64,000 nucleotides of DNA from NCBI GenBank assembly GCA_045531205.1, contig JAZSDN010000050.1, positions 124,001 to 188,000 on the forward strand. Direction: 5' to 3'. Shown piece after piece: positions 8,161 through 16,273 of this stretch. The DNA is from JAZNQL01 sp045531205. GTDB lineage: Bacteria; Bacillota; Clostridia; UMGS1883; UMGS1540. The notes under the pieces were generated by a model that searched no databases, was not told where the DNA came from, and saw only the letters and a list, made by a program, of their open reading frames with translations. Position numbers and translations under genes: made by a program. The first letter of the stretch is position 1; each line of letters begins with the position of its first letter.

Positions 8161-9408
8161 ATGAATAATAACATTCCTGTTCCTGCAGATTATATTAAAA
8201 ACTTCGAACAGCTTGGCTTTGGTATGTTTGTTCACTTTGGTCTTTACTCTGAAATTGGAAAAGGTGAATGGGTATATAATATCTGTAATTTAAAAGAAGA
8301 GGATTATTGCAAAACAATAAATAATTTTAATGTTAAGTCTATGGCTGAAATTGTAGCCGTTGCCAAATCTGCAGGCTGTAAATATATTTGTCTTACAACA
8401 AGACATCACGACGGATTTTCGCTTTATGATACAAAGGGCTTAAGCGAATTTGATGTAATGCACTCCCCTTGCAAACGTGACCTTATAAAAGAATTTGTTG
8501 AAGAGTGCAAAAAAGAAGATATTATGCCTGTTTTTTATCACACCACTCTTGACTGGCTTCACAAGGATTTTGAAAACGATTTTGATAAATATCTTGATTA
8601 TTTATACGACAGTGTAGAAATTCTTTGTACACAGTACGGCGAAATAGGCGGAATGTGGTTTGACGGAAACTGGTCAAAACCCGATGCCGACTGGAAAGAA
8701 GACAGGCTTTATAAAATGATTCATCGCCATCAGCCTAAAGCTATGGTTATAAATAACACAGGGCTCGAAAACCGCGGTGCAAAAGGTGCCGAAGAAATAG
8801 ACTCTGTAACATACGAAAGAGGACTCCCCGGTATTATTGACCGCACAGGCTGGAAAAAATATCTCGCAGGCGAAATGTGCGAAACCCTTTGTGACCACTG
8901 GGGTGTTGCAAACTTTGACATAAACTTTAAATCTGTAAAACAGCTTATTGAAGAACTCTGCGAATGCAGAAAGGTTGGTGCAAACTTCCTTTTAAATATT
9001 GGCCCTTCTGCTGATGGCACTGTTTCGAAAATGCAACAGGCTATAATGGAAAGTATAGGTCTTTGGATGAGTTTTTACGGCAAAGCAATTTATAACGGAA
9101 GACCTTATCTTATTTATGACGATAAAAAAGACTTTATTCTTCGTGATGTAAACGACGAAAAAACAGCTTATCTTTTCCGTTTTAATCCCGGACATTCAGC
9201 AGGTGACACAAATGTTACTTTGGAATTTAAAAATGATACTGCAGTTACTCTTGATAAAATAGATAAAGAGATTGAAAGCCTTCGTTGGTTGGATACTAAT
9301 GAAGATATCCCCTTTGAACAAAAAGGCGATAAAGTATCAGTAAACCTTTTAGGTTTTCCTTACGGATACAGTCTTTGCGTAAGAGTTGCTGAAATTAAAT
9401 TTAAATAA
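8161..9408 (+). CDS. Alpha-L-fucosidase, GH29, intracellular
   Basis: 415 residues with the GH29 signature: FGMFVHFGLYS near the N terminus, RHHDGF, and GGMWFDGNW with the likely nucleophile Asp168. It hydrolyses terminal alpha-L-fucose from glycans by a retaining mechanism. No signal peptide is present, so it acts in the cytoplasm on imported fucosyl oligosaccharides. GTAGCC-type carbohydrate-binding modules are absent; only a short C-terminal beta domain follows the barrel. The ribosome site AAGGAGG is strong. It is separate from the isomerase operon but could feed L-fucose to the FucI-like enzyme. Confidence 0.9.
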   Translation: MNNNIPVPADYIKNFEQLGFGMFVHFGLYSEIGKGEWVYNICNLKEEDYCKTINNFNVKSMAEIVAVAKSAGCKYICLTTRHHDGFSLYDTKGLSEFDVMHSPCKRDLIKEFVEECKKEDIMPVFYHTTLDWLHKDFENDFDKYLDYLYDSVEILCTQYGEIGGMWFDGNWSKPDADWKEDRLYKMIHRHQPKAMVINNTGLENRGAKGAEEIDSVTYERGLPGIIDRTGWKKYLAGEMCETLCDHWGVANFDINFKSVKQLIEELCECRKVGANFLLNIGPSADGTVSKMQQAIMESIGLWMSFYGKAIYNGRPYLIYDDKKDFILRDVNDEKTAYLFRFNPGHSAGDTNVTLEFKNDTAVTLDKIDKEIESLRWLDTNEDIPFEQKGDKVSVNLLGFPYGYSLCVRVAEIKFK

Positions 9409-9443
9409 AGAAAAATGACTTGTTTTACAAGTCATTTTTCTTT
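9407..9443. terminator. Bidirectional terminator containing both stop codons
   Basis: A 17-bp perfect stem (AAAGAAAAATGACTTGT and its complement, loop TTT) lies between convergent genes. The fucosidase stop codon touches the left arm, and the stop of the convergent membrane protein lies at 9425-9427 in the loop, so both transcripts end in one shared structure. Confidence 0.9.
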
Positions 9444-10483
9444 ATTTGTACATAATTTATTATTATCATAACTATAGCGGCTATGGCAATATAGCCGTAT
9501 ATGGGATATATTATTCCTACAAGGTCACTAAACCCAAATATACTGAAAACAGCTGTTAGTGAACTTAAAAGCCATATAAACAAGTTTTTATGGCTTTTTA
9601 TTTTTTCAAACCTTAAAAAATAATCTATAACAGGAATAAATACCGCCAAAGCCGCACCCATCATTGAGCCTATAAGCAAAATTGCATAAAGGTACATAAA
9701 TGGAGTTCCAAGCTGTTTTGTAAGATAAAGCATTGGTAATTCTTCTCTGAACGAAACGGGAGTTGTAGAAAGTGCAAGCATTATTCCAAACCCAATTACA
9801 AATAAAATTATTCCACCTATCACAGTTCCCCACAGCATTGTTTTTTTAGTGTTTACCATTTTTCCTATATTTGCAATAACACCTATTGCACAAAAAAAGT
9901 TATAAGAAACAAAGGTTATTGCTGCAATAAGCGGGTTGTTTATAAGAGGATTTCCTTCTACTGCTTTTATGGGAACTTTTACTCCAAAAACAGCCAGTGC
10001 AATAATACTTATTAAAATTGTAACAACTGTTAAAGCGGGCACAAGCTTTGAAAAGAGTGATACCGCCCCTTCTGTACCCTTCATTGCAATAATTGTTACA
10101 ATAATACAAAAAGCAATACTTGATACAAATTTCAAAAAATTTATTTCAAACATCTGACTTACAAGAGCCCCTGCTCCAGATGCCATAATTATGTATATTC
10201 CTATAAGAAATGATATTTCAATTGCACTTACTGTTGCCCGCAAGGCTTTTGACCCGTTTGGAAAAATTACTCTGTCTATTTCGACAATTCCGCTTTTATA
10301 TGAAAAACAAAGCAAAATATAGCTAATCAGGCTCAAAAGAGCTATCGCAAAAGCAAATCCTATATATCCCAAAACTCCGAACGAAGCAAAAAACTGCCAT
10401 AGTTCCTGTCCCGAAACAAAGCCTGCTCCGATAAAGCTCCCTGTAAAGGCAAAAGCCAGATTTAGTTTATTTAGTTTGTTCAT
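9425..10483 (-). CDS. YkvI-like integral membrane protein
   Basis: 352 residues starting MNKLNKLNLAFAFTGSFIGAGFVSGQE; a GGAGA site 6 nt before the ATG at 10483 supports this start over the upstream codon. About ten hydrophobic segments fill the protein. The GSFIGAGFVSGQE motif at the N terminus is characteristic of the YkvI family, related to the amino acid-polyamine-organocation transporters and to spore germination permeases. The transported substrate is unknown. It is divergent from the SleB-type hydrolase gene, and the shared intergenic region contains an 8-bp inverted repeat. Confidence 0.75.
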   Translation of the reverse strand: MNKLNKLNLAFAFTGSFIGAGFVSGQELWQFFASFGVLGYIGFAFAIALLSLISYILLCFSYKSGIVEIDRVIFPNGSKALRATVSAIEISFLIGIYIIMASGAGALVSQMFEINFLKFVSSIAFCIIVTIIAMKGTEGAVSLFSKLVPALTVVTILISIIALAVFGVKVPIKAVEGNPLINNPLIAAITFVSYNFFCAIGVIANIGKMVNTKKTMLWGTVIGGIILFVIGFGIMLALSTTPVSFREELPMLYLTKQLGTPFMYLYAILLIGSMMGAALAVFIPVIDYFLRFEKIKSHKNLFIWLLSSLTAVFSIFGFSDLVGIIYPIYGYIAIAAIVMIIINYVQIKKNDL

Positions 10484-10501
10484 AAGCTTTCTCCATATAA
10501 A

Positions 10502-10521
10502 AACCACTATATTTAGTGGTT
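10502..10521. promoter_or_regulatory. Perfect inverted repeat, candidate operator
   Basis: AACCACTA-TATT-TAGTGGTT lies between the divergent ykvI-like and sleB-like genes and overlaps the first bases of the -35 hexamer of the latter. It has no U-tract, so an operator is more likely than a terminator. Confidence 0.45.
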
Positions 10522-10548
10522 GCATTTTTTAAGAAAATGTGGTAAAAT
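10520..10548 (+). promoter_or_regulatory. Promoter of the SleB-type hydrolase gene
   Basis: TTGCAT, 17-bp spacer, TAAAAT, ending 31 nt before the ATG. Confidence 0.7.
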
Positions 10549-10579
10549 ATTACAAAAGTTTTACAAAAAGGAGGTTTTT

Positions 10580-11419
10580 ATGTTTAAAAAAGTTTTAATT
10601 TTTTTTCTTTGCTTTTTTATATGCCTGCCTGTTTTTTCTTTAGCCGAACACGCAAAATTCGAAGGTCACGAAATACCTGTTGATATTGTTATTAACGACA
10701 CTATGATAAATGCCGATGCTTTTTTGGAAAATGGTTCAACCTTTGTTTCTGTACGAGGTTTTTGTGAAGCTTTGGGTGCAACCGTTTTATGGAATCAGGC
10801 AGAGTCTTCAGTTACTGTTACAAAAAATGATATTACTCTTACTTTATATGCAGATAAAGGCTATGGTGTGCATTGGGGCAACGTTATTTACTGCACCGTT
10901 CCTTATTATAACGGTTCTGTATATGCTCCCGTTAAAACATTAACCGATATTTTTGGTTATGCGCTCCAGTGGGACGGATATTATTACCGTGCATTGGTTA
11001 CCGCTCCCGATGTAACAGCAGTTCCTCAAAACTGTATAAACCACTTTTACAATACCGATGATATTTTATGGCTTGCAAGAATCACCCAGGTTGAATGCGG
11101 AAACGATATTTTTGAAAATCAGCTTGCAACGGCAAATGTAATTGTAAACCGCGTAAAATCATCGCAATTTCCCAATTCTGTATACGATGTTGTATTTGAC
11201 AGACGAGGCGGAGCAGTTCAGTTCCCTCCCGCTTTTACAAACAAAATCTACTTAACTCCCAAAGCAAGTTGCATAATTGCCGCAAAATGCGCCTTAAACG
11301 GCGATAATAACATTGGCCCTTGTCTTTTCTTCTTAAGCAAAAAACTTGATTCAGGCTCGTGGGTTGCGCGAAATAAAACCTACTACACTTCGGTAGGCGG
11401 CCACATGTTCTATTATTAA
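10580..11419 (+). CDS. Secreted cell-wall hydrolase: stalk domain plus SleB-type catalytic domain
   Basis: 279 residues; the AAAAGGAGG site sets the start at 10580. A clear signal peptide (MFKKVLIFFLCFFICLPVFSLA) precedes a copper-amine-oxidase-N-like 'stalk' domain (about residues 30-130, including STFVSVRGFCEALGATVLWN). The C-terminal 140 residues are a hydrolase_2 (SleB/CwlJ) domain: the DILWLARITQVECG...QLATANVIVNRVKS segment carries the catalytic glutamate. SleB enzymes are lytic transglycosylases that cleave cortex peptidoglycan, but stalk-SleB proteins also occur in vegetative wall remodelling. It acts outside the membrane. Confidence 0.88.
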   Translation: MFKKVLIFFLCFFICLPVFSLAEHAKFEGHEIPVDIVINDTMINADAFLENGSTFVSVRGFCEALGATVLWNQAESSVTVTKNDITLTLYADKGYGVHWGNVIYCTVPYYNGSVYAPVKTLTDIFGYALQWDGYYYRALVTAPDVTAVPQNCINHFYNTDDILWLARITQVECGNDIFENQLATANVIVNRVKSSQFPNSVYDVVFDRRGGAVQFPPAFTNKIYLTPKASCIIAAKCALNGDNNIGPCLFFLSKKLDSGSWVARNKTYYTSVGGHMFYY

Positions 11420-11476
11420 GCTATAAAAGGGGATGTAAAAAAAGTCCAGGTCGCAAAAAACAAAGAAATATTGTAG

Positions 11477-11508
11477 GGAACGCCCATGAAGGGCGTTCCT
11501 TATTTTTT
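11477..11508 (+). terminator. Intrinsic terminator after the SleB-type gene
   Basis: GGAACGCCC-ATGAA-GGGCGTTCC followed by a T-rich run, 58 nt after the stop codon. The GC-rich stem stands out in this AT-rich gap. Confidence 0.7.
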
Positions 11509-11510
11509 CA

Positions 11511-11704
11511 GGGAGGGCGTGGAAACCCTCCCCTGCAGGTAAATTAAATTTATAAACAGATAAATTAGGTCGAAAAAATCAAAAAATTGATTTTTTCTTA
11601 AAAATTTATGTTTTTTGCTATGAACAAACTTCGCCTCTCGACGTACCTTTGTACGCCTTCGGGTAACCTAAAGCAAGGCAAAGCCTTGCTTTAAGTCAGT
11701 TTGT
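11511..11704. repeat. Intergenic inverted-repeat cluster, possible mobile or structured RNA element
   Basis: The 375-nt gap 11420-11794 holds no gene. After the terminator come GGGAGGG/CCCTCCC (11511-11532) and then a nested structure: outer arms ACAAACT (11624-11630) and AGTTTGT (11698-11704) enclose CGTAC-CTTT-GTACG (11642-11655) and AAAGCAAGGC-AAA-GCCTTGCTTT (11670-11692). The cloverleaf-like layout and higher GC suggest an interspersed repeat or non-coding RNA rather than decayed coding sequence. Confidence 0.55.
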
Positions 11705-11739
11705 CCATTCTGAAACATTTTTTCCTATCCCCTAAAAAA

Positions 11740-11781
11740 GGAGCTGTAAAAAATTTATTTTTTTACAGTTCCTTTTTTTAT
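11740..11781 (-). terminator. Terminator of the 2-oxoacid oxidoreductase operon
   Basis: GGAACTGTAAAAAA pairs with TTTTTTACAGCTCC on the minus strand and is followed by a T-run. Nearly the same sequence terminates tsf at 44464-44495. Confidence 0.8.
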
Positions 11782-11794
11782 ATTCTTTTTAATT

Positions 11795-12331
11795 TTATCC
11801 CTCGTAGTTATAACCAAGCTCTATAGCTTTTTTATTAAGCTCTAATAATTCGGGTTTCTTTGCTGAAACAAATTTTTCCATTACTGACATTGCATTTTCA
11901 TAAGGAATTACATCTGTATGCTTCATCATATATCCTAAAATTATCATATTTGCAAGACCTGTTAAGCTATTGTCAGATGCAAGCTTTGTAGCAGGGATAT
12001 AATGTGCAGACACATCTTCTCTTTTAACTTTTCTGTCAATAAGAGCACTGTCAACAATAACATGTCCGCCTGCAGGAACTGCATCTTCATATTTATCAAG
12101 CGAAGGAAGGTTCATTGCTATTAATATATCAGGGTTTGATACTATAGGCGAGCCAATGGGCTTTTCGCTTATTATAACACTGCAGTTTGCTGTACCGCCA
12201 CGCATTTCAGGTCCGTAGGAAGGTAACCAGCTTACTTCTTTTCCTTCAAAAAGTCCTTCAAATGCAAGGAATTTGCCTGCAAACAAAATTCCCTGTCCGC
12301 CGAATCCGGCAATAAGAATTTTATTTTCCAT
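11795..12331 (-). CDS. 2-oxoacid:ferredoxin oxidoreductase, gamma subunit
   Basis: 178 residues from the ATG at 12331, preceded by GGGGAGG. The N-terminal GFGGQG motif and the later RGGTANC segment are typical of the gamma (VorC/KorC/PorC-like) subunit, which helps to bind CoA in these enzymes. Two nucleotides separate it from the beta subunit, so translation is coupled. It is the last gene of the operon, before a strong terminator. See the alpha subunit entry for the assignment to branched-chain 2-oxoacids. Confidence 0.9.
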   Translation of the reverse strand: MENKILIAGFGGQGILFAGKFLAFEGLFEGKEVSWLPSYGPEMRGGTANCSVIISEKPIGSPIVSNPDILIAMNLPSLDKYEDAVPAGGHVIVDSALIDRKVKREDVSAHYIPATKLASDNSLTGLANMIILGYMMKHTDVIPYENAMSVMEKFVSAKKPELLELNKKAIELGYNYEG

Positions 12332-12332
12332 T

Positions 12333-13085
12333 TTATTTGTCCTCCCCTGCATATTTATCCTTATAAACTCCCAAAGGATAATAAGGAATCATTTTTTCGT
12401 CAACCCATGCCAGAGCTTTTTCAGGGCTCATACCCCAGTTTGTGGGACATGTGGATAAAACTTCAACAAGAGAGAAGCCTTTTCCTTCTACCTGATTTGT
12501 AAAAGCTTTTTTAATTGCTTTTTTAGCATTTTTGATATTCTTTACGTTGTTTACTGCAACTCTTTCAAGGTAAGTTGCACCGTCAACGTTTGAAAGCAAT
12601 TCACAAACCTTTACAGGTAAACCTACTGCATCTACATCTCTTCCGTAAGGTGATGTCTGTGTTACTTGACCCGGTAATGTTGTAGGAGCCATCTGACCGC
12701 CTGTCATACCGTAAATTGCGTTGTTTATAAAAATAATTGTTATATTTTCGCCTCTTGCTGCCGAGTGTACCGTTTCAGCTGTACCTATAGCTGCAAGGTC
12801 GCCGTCGCCCTGATAGGTAAATACTATATGATTTTCAGGGTCTGATCTTTTAAGTCCTGTTGCAACTGCGGGTGCACGTCCGTGAGGAGCTTCAACCATA
12901 TCGCAGTTAAAGTAATTATATGCAAATACAGAACATCCAACAGGTGCTACACCTATTGTTTTGCCTTCTATGCCAAGTTCATCTATAACTTCTGCTACAA
13001 GGCGGTGTACTATACCGTGAGTACAGCCGGGGCAGTAATGAAGGGGTACATCTGCCAATGCCTTTGGTTTTTCGAAAACTATCAT
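12333..13085 (-). CDS. 2-oxoacid:ferredoxin oxidoreductase, beta (thiamine diphosphate) subunit
   Basis: 250 residues. The CPGCTHG motif near residue 18 and the thiamine-diphosphate motif GDGD (QGDGDLAAIGTAE) ending in a double N (IIFINNAIYGMTGG) are clear. Conserved cysteines in CPGC and VGCS match this subunit class. It catalyses the decarboxylation half of the reaction 2-oxoacid + CoA + oxidised ferredoxin to acyl-CoA + CO2 + reduced ferredoxin. Its ATG overlaps the alpha stop codon (TAATG). Confidence 0.92.
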   Translation of the reverse strand: MIVFEKPKALADVPLHYCPGCTHGIVHRLVAEVIDELGIEGKTIGVAPVGCSVFAYNYFNCDMVEAPHGRAPAVATGLKRSDPENHIVFTYQGDGDLAAIGTAETVHSAARGENITIIFINNAIYGMTGGQMAPTTLPGQVTQTSPYGRDVDAVGLPVKVCELLSNVDGATYLERVAVNNVKNIKNAKKAIKKAFTNQVEGKGFSLVEVLSTCPTNWGMSPEKALAWVDEKMIPYYPLGVYKDKYAGEDK

Positions 13086-14149
13086 TATTCATTACCTCCT
13101 TTTGCAGCTTCAAATATCTTCTGTGTAACTTCTTCAACTGTGGGAATCATACCGCCTGTTCTGTTGCAAAGAAGTACGGGTCTTTTACATCTTATAGCAA
13201 GTTCTACATCTTCTATCATCTGTCCCATCGAAAGTTCAACAGAAATAAATGTTTTAACCTTTTCTGCTGCCTTTTCAAATGCCTTTTTAGGGAAAGGCCA
13301 AAGTGTTATAGGACGAATCATACCAACCTTTATTCCGGCTTCTCTTGCAGCGTCAATAGCGTTTTTGGAAACACGTGCTGCAACGCCGTAAGCTGCTATA
13401 CAGATTTCAGCATCATCCATCATATACTCTTCGTACATAACTTCGTTTTCTTCTATGATTTCATATTTTTTATATCTGTCAAAGTTAAACTGTTCAAGTT
13501 CTTCAGGCTTTAAGAAAAGAGAATTTATTATATTGTGTTCTCTTTCGCACTTTGTACCTGTAACAGCCCAGGGCTTTTCAAATGTTTTAACTTCTGTTGC
13601 ATCAAGATTTACAGGCTCCATCATCTGTCCCATTGTACCATCAGCCAAAATCATAGCGGGCATTCTGTACTTGTCTGCAAGCTCGAAGGCTTTTATTGTA
13701 AAGTCAACCATTTCTTGTACAGATGCAGGTGCTAATACAAGCACATGGAAGTCACCGTGTCCAAGGCCTCTTGTTGCCTGGAAATAATCTGCCTGTGAAG
13801 GCTGAATTCCGCCAAGACCGGGGCCGCCACGCTGTACGTTTACTATAACAGCGGGCAAATCGCTACCTGCAAGGTATGATATACCTTCGCTCTTTAATGA
13901 GATACCGGGGCTTGAGCTTGAAGTCATAACTCTTTTTCCTGTTGATGCTACACCGAGCACCATATTTATTGCTGCAATTTCACTTTCTGCCTGTAAAAAT
14001 ACGCCGCCTATTTTAGGCATCTTTTTTGACATATATGCCGCAACTTCTGTTTGCGGTGTTATGGGGTATCCAAAGTAATGACGGCAACCTGCCATTATAG
14101 CAGCCTCTGCCATTGCTTCATTTCCCTTCATAAGTACTTTTTCAGCCAT
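13085..14149 (-). CDS. 2-oxoacid:ferredoxin oxidoreductase, alpha subunit (VOR type)
   Basis: 354 residues beginning with the YPITPQTE motif region (GCRHYFGYPITPQTEVAAYMS), the pyrimidine-binding half of the enzyme. The delta-alpha-beta-gamma gene order is that of four-subunit ketoisovalerate or ketoglutarate ferredoxin oxidoreductases. The directly adjacent branched-chain aminotransferase favours branched-chain 2-oxoacids (VOR). The enzyme would oxidise the 2-oxoacids of Val, Leu and Ile to acyl-CoAs with reduced ferredoxin, or run in reverse to make these amino acids from branched acids. The 2-oxoglutarate alternative cannot be excluded by sequence reading. Confidence 0.9.
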   Translation of the reverse strand: MAEKVLMKGNEAMAEAAIMAGCRHYFGYPITPQTEVAAYMSKKMPKIGGVFLQAESEIAAINMVLGVASTGKRVMTSSSSPGISLKSEGISYLAGSDLPAVIVNVQRGGPGLGGIQPSQADYFQATRGLGHGDFHVLVLAPASVQEMVDFTIKAFELADKYRMPAMILADGTMGQMMEPVNLDATEVKTFEKPWAVTGTKCEREHNIINSLFLKPEELEQFNFDRYKKYEIIEENEVMYEEYMMDDAEICIAAYGVAARVSKNAIDAAREAGIKVGMIRPITLWPFPKKAFEKAAEKVKTFISVELSMGQMIEDVELAIRCKRPVLLCNRTGGMIPTVEEVTQKIFEAAKGGNE

Positions 14150-14161
14150 TTTGTTCCCTCC

Positions 14162-14368
14162 TTATTTCTCTACTGTTATAACGCAGTCAGGACACATAAT
14201 TGCACAAAATGCACAACCTATACATTCTTCCTGATTTATTATTCCTGCAGGATGATATCCTTTTGCGTTGATTGTTTCTTCGTCTAACTTAATAATATGT
14301 TTGGGGCAAGCGTTAACACAAAGTCCGCAACCCTTACAAAGATTTACATTAAAAGTTGTCTTTGCCAT
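14162..14368 (-). CDS. 2-oxoacid oxidoreductase delta subunit, 2x[4Fe-4S] ferredoxin
   Basis: 68 residues with two CxxCxxCxxxCP clusters: CKGCGLCVNACP near residue 11 and CIGCAFCAIMCP near residue 49. It passes electrons from the thiamine centre to soluble ferredoxin. A strong AAGGAGG site precedes it, and 12 nt separate it from the alpha subunit. Confidence 0.93.
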   Translation of the reverse strand: MAKTTFNVNLCKGCGLCVNACPKHIIKLDEETINAKGYHPAGIINQEECIGCAFCAIMCPDCVITVEK

Positions 14369-14381
14369 AATTTTATCCTCC

Positions 14382-15053
14382 TTAAAAGCTTTGTTTTACA
14401 TATATTTTTATAGGGAATATATTTTCTTTATCACAAAGTTTTGGGTACAATTCTTCTTTTACCGCTGTAAATTTAATTGGCAGACCTGATTTTTCTGATA
14501 CCTCTTTTGCAAAGTCAAATGTTTTTATAACATCATCTTCTGTTGTTTCGTCACCTATATTGGAATTATTTATAATTCCTGTAAACTTAAGTCCTGCCGA
14601 AGTTTCTATTTCGTGCATAACTTCTATGGTATCGTCTGCGTTGCTTGTTCCGGGACGGTATTTATTGATTACAAAAAGCATTTCATAATCGTTTTCGGTT
14701 AAGATTTTTTCGGCAAACCTGCCAAGAGCCAAAGCCCCCCTGTCATCACCGCCAATATCAACTATACTGTGAATATTCTTTTCGTCGGTAATTGAGTAAA
14801 TCTCTCCCGGAAGAGCTGGAACATCAACATTGCTTCCCGCATAAAGCGATGCTATAAGCCTTATTCCATTCTGCTCCAAAACAGCTTTACTGTCTTTAGT
14901 TCTGAAATACGGATTAACAATATCAAGGTCTGCTATCGCAGTTTCAAAGCCTTGTTTTTTAAGCTCTAAAGCATAGTTTACTGCTATGTTTGTTTTTCCG
15001 CTTCCGTAATGTCCCAAAAAAAGTGTTACTCTTTTTACAGTGTTATTGTCCAA
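14382..15053 (-). CDS. P-loop ATPase linked to the 2-oxoacid oxidoreductase operon
   Basis: 223 residues. Walker A is GHYGSGKT near residue 14, followed by an ADLDIVNPYFR segment that resembles the SIMIBI/ParA-CobQ nucleotidases. A DIGGDDRGA motif near residue 97 is in the Walker B/switch region. It starts at TTG inside the end of the aminotransferase gene (19-nt overlap), so it is tightly coupled. No function is established for this family. Position suggests cofactor or Fe-S loading or maturation of the oxidoreductase, an inference only. Confidence 0.7.
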   Translation of the reverse strand: MDNNTVKRVTLFLGHYGSGKTNIAVNYALELKKQGFETAIADLDIVNPYFRTKDSKAVLEQNGIRLIASLYAGSNVDVPALPGEIYSITDEKNIHSIVDIGGDDRGALALGRFAEKILTENDYEMLFVINKYRPGTSNADDTIEVMHEIETSAGLKFTGIINNSNIGDETTEDDVIKTFDFAKEVSEKSGLPIKFTAVKEELYPKLCDKENIFPIKIYVKQSF

Positions 15054-16099
15054 TTGAACTCATCCTCACATCTTCCCCATTGTATACCTGTTACGGTATC
15101 GTAAATCTTCTGGCTGAGCTCGCCTATCTTTCCGTCATTTATAAGCATAACTTCATCCTTGTAACGAAGCTTGCCAACAGGTGAAATAACTGCTGCTGTA
15201 CCTGTACCAAAAACTTCTTCAAGTTTTCCGTCTTTTTGTGCCTGTACTAGTTCGTCAGCAGAAATTTTACGTTCTTCAACAGTAAGTCCCCATGATTTGC
15301 AAAGGTTTATTACTGAATCTCTTGTTATACCGGGAAGAATACTTCCGTTTAACATAGGTGTTACAATTTTGCCGTCAATTTTGAAGAAAATATTCATAGC
15401 GCCTACTTCTTCAATATATTTTCTTTCAACACCGTCAAGCCATAAAACCTGCGAATATCCGCCATCGTGAGCTTTAACCTGAGCAGCTAAACTTGCTGCG
15501 TAGTTACCGCCTGTTTTAGCAAAGCCCATACCACCCTTTACGGCTCTTACGAATTCATCTTCAATCCAAATACCAACGGGTTCAAGACCGCTTGCATAAT
15601 AAGCTCCGCTGGGCGAAAGAATTATAATAAACAAATATGTTTTTGAAGGAGCAACTCCCAAAAAGTCATCTGTAGCGATAACGAAGGGACGAATGTAAAG
15701 TGATGTACCGGGTTCTGTGGGAATCCAGTCTTCATCAATCTTTACTAAAGCTTTTATTGCTTCAACAAAATCCTCTTCGGGAATATTCGGAATACAAAGT
15801 CTGTCGTTTGATGCATTTGCACGCTTTGCATTCATCTCGGGTCTGAAAAGACGTGTTTTTCCGTCATCGCCTTTATAAGCCTTTAAACCTTCAAACATTT
15901 CCTGTCCGTAATGGAAAACCATTGAAGCAGGCGAAAGTTCAAGATTTCCGTAAGGAACTATTCTTGCATCGTGCCAGCCCTGTCCTTCTGTATAATTCAT
16001 TACAAACATGTGGTCTGTAAAAATTTTGCCAAATCCAAGTGCTGCTCCGGCTTCAGGCTTTTGCTTGGGATTTTGTGTTTTTTCAATTTTTATATTCAT
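15035..16099 (-). CDS. ilvE: Branched-chain amino acid aminotransferase
   Basis: 354 residues of fold-type IV PLP enzyme, similar in length to the long BCAT2-like class. Conserved blocks include HYGQEMFEGLKAY, RLC.PNIPEEDF, YIRPFVIATDD and EEVGAMNIFF. It transfers the amino group between Val/Leu/Ile and 2-oxoglutarate. As first gene of the operon it provides or uses the 2-oxoacids handled by the downstream ferredoxin oxidoreductase. The leader is about 60 nt after the promoter; no T-box is visible. Confidence 0.92.
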   Translation of the reverse strand: MNIKIEKTQNPKQKPEAGAALGFGKIFTDHMFVMNYTEGQGWHDARIVPYGNLELSPASMVFHYGQEMFEGLKAYKGDDGKTRLFRPEMNAKRANASNDRLCIPNIPEEDFVEAIKALVKIDEDWIPTEPGTSLYIRPFVIATDDFLGVAPSKTYLFIIILSPSGAYYASGLEPVGIWIEDEFVRAVKGGMGFAKTGGNYAASLAAQVKAHDGGYSQVLWLDGVERKYIEEVGAMNIFFKIDGKIVTPMLNGSILPGITRDSVINLCKSWGLTVEERKISADELVQAQKDGKLEEVFGTGTAAVISPVGKLRYKDEVMLINDGKIGELSQKIYDTVTGIQWGRCEDEFNWTITL

Positions 16100-16156
16100 A
16101 ATTATTGCCGCCTTTCTTTTGCAATTTATGTTTTTCTATTAAATATATAATATATT

Positions 16157-16185
16157 ATGATACTACTTTATTTTTATGTTGTCAA
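16157..16185 (-). promoter_or_regulatory. Promoter of the ilvE/2-oxoacid oxidoreductase operon
   Basis: On the minus strand: TTGACA, 17-bp spacer, TATCAT. Confidence 0.7.
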
Positions 16186-16220
16186 GTAAATATCATTACT
16201 TTTTTCGCATTTTATAAGCA

Positions 16221-16270
16221 AAAACCCCACTTTTCGACATTTTTTCTGTATCGAAAAACGAGGTTTTTTA
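16221..16270 (-). terminator. Terminator of the queA-tgt operon
   Basis: Imperfect long stem between AAAACCCCACTTTTCGA and TCGAAAAACGAGGTTTT, downstream of the tgt stop on the minus strand, with a T-run. Confidence 0.75.
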
Positions 16271-16273
16271 TTT

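Noticed and set aside
11624..11704. tRNA gene
   Set aside because: The nested stems do not give a 7-bp acceptor arm, a T-arm with TTC or an anticodon loop in the right order.
16100..16156. T-box leader upstream of the branched-chain operon
   Set aside because: The leader is under 60 nt and lacks the T-box sequence and a terminator.
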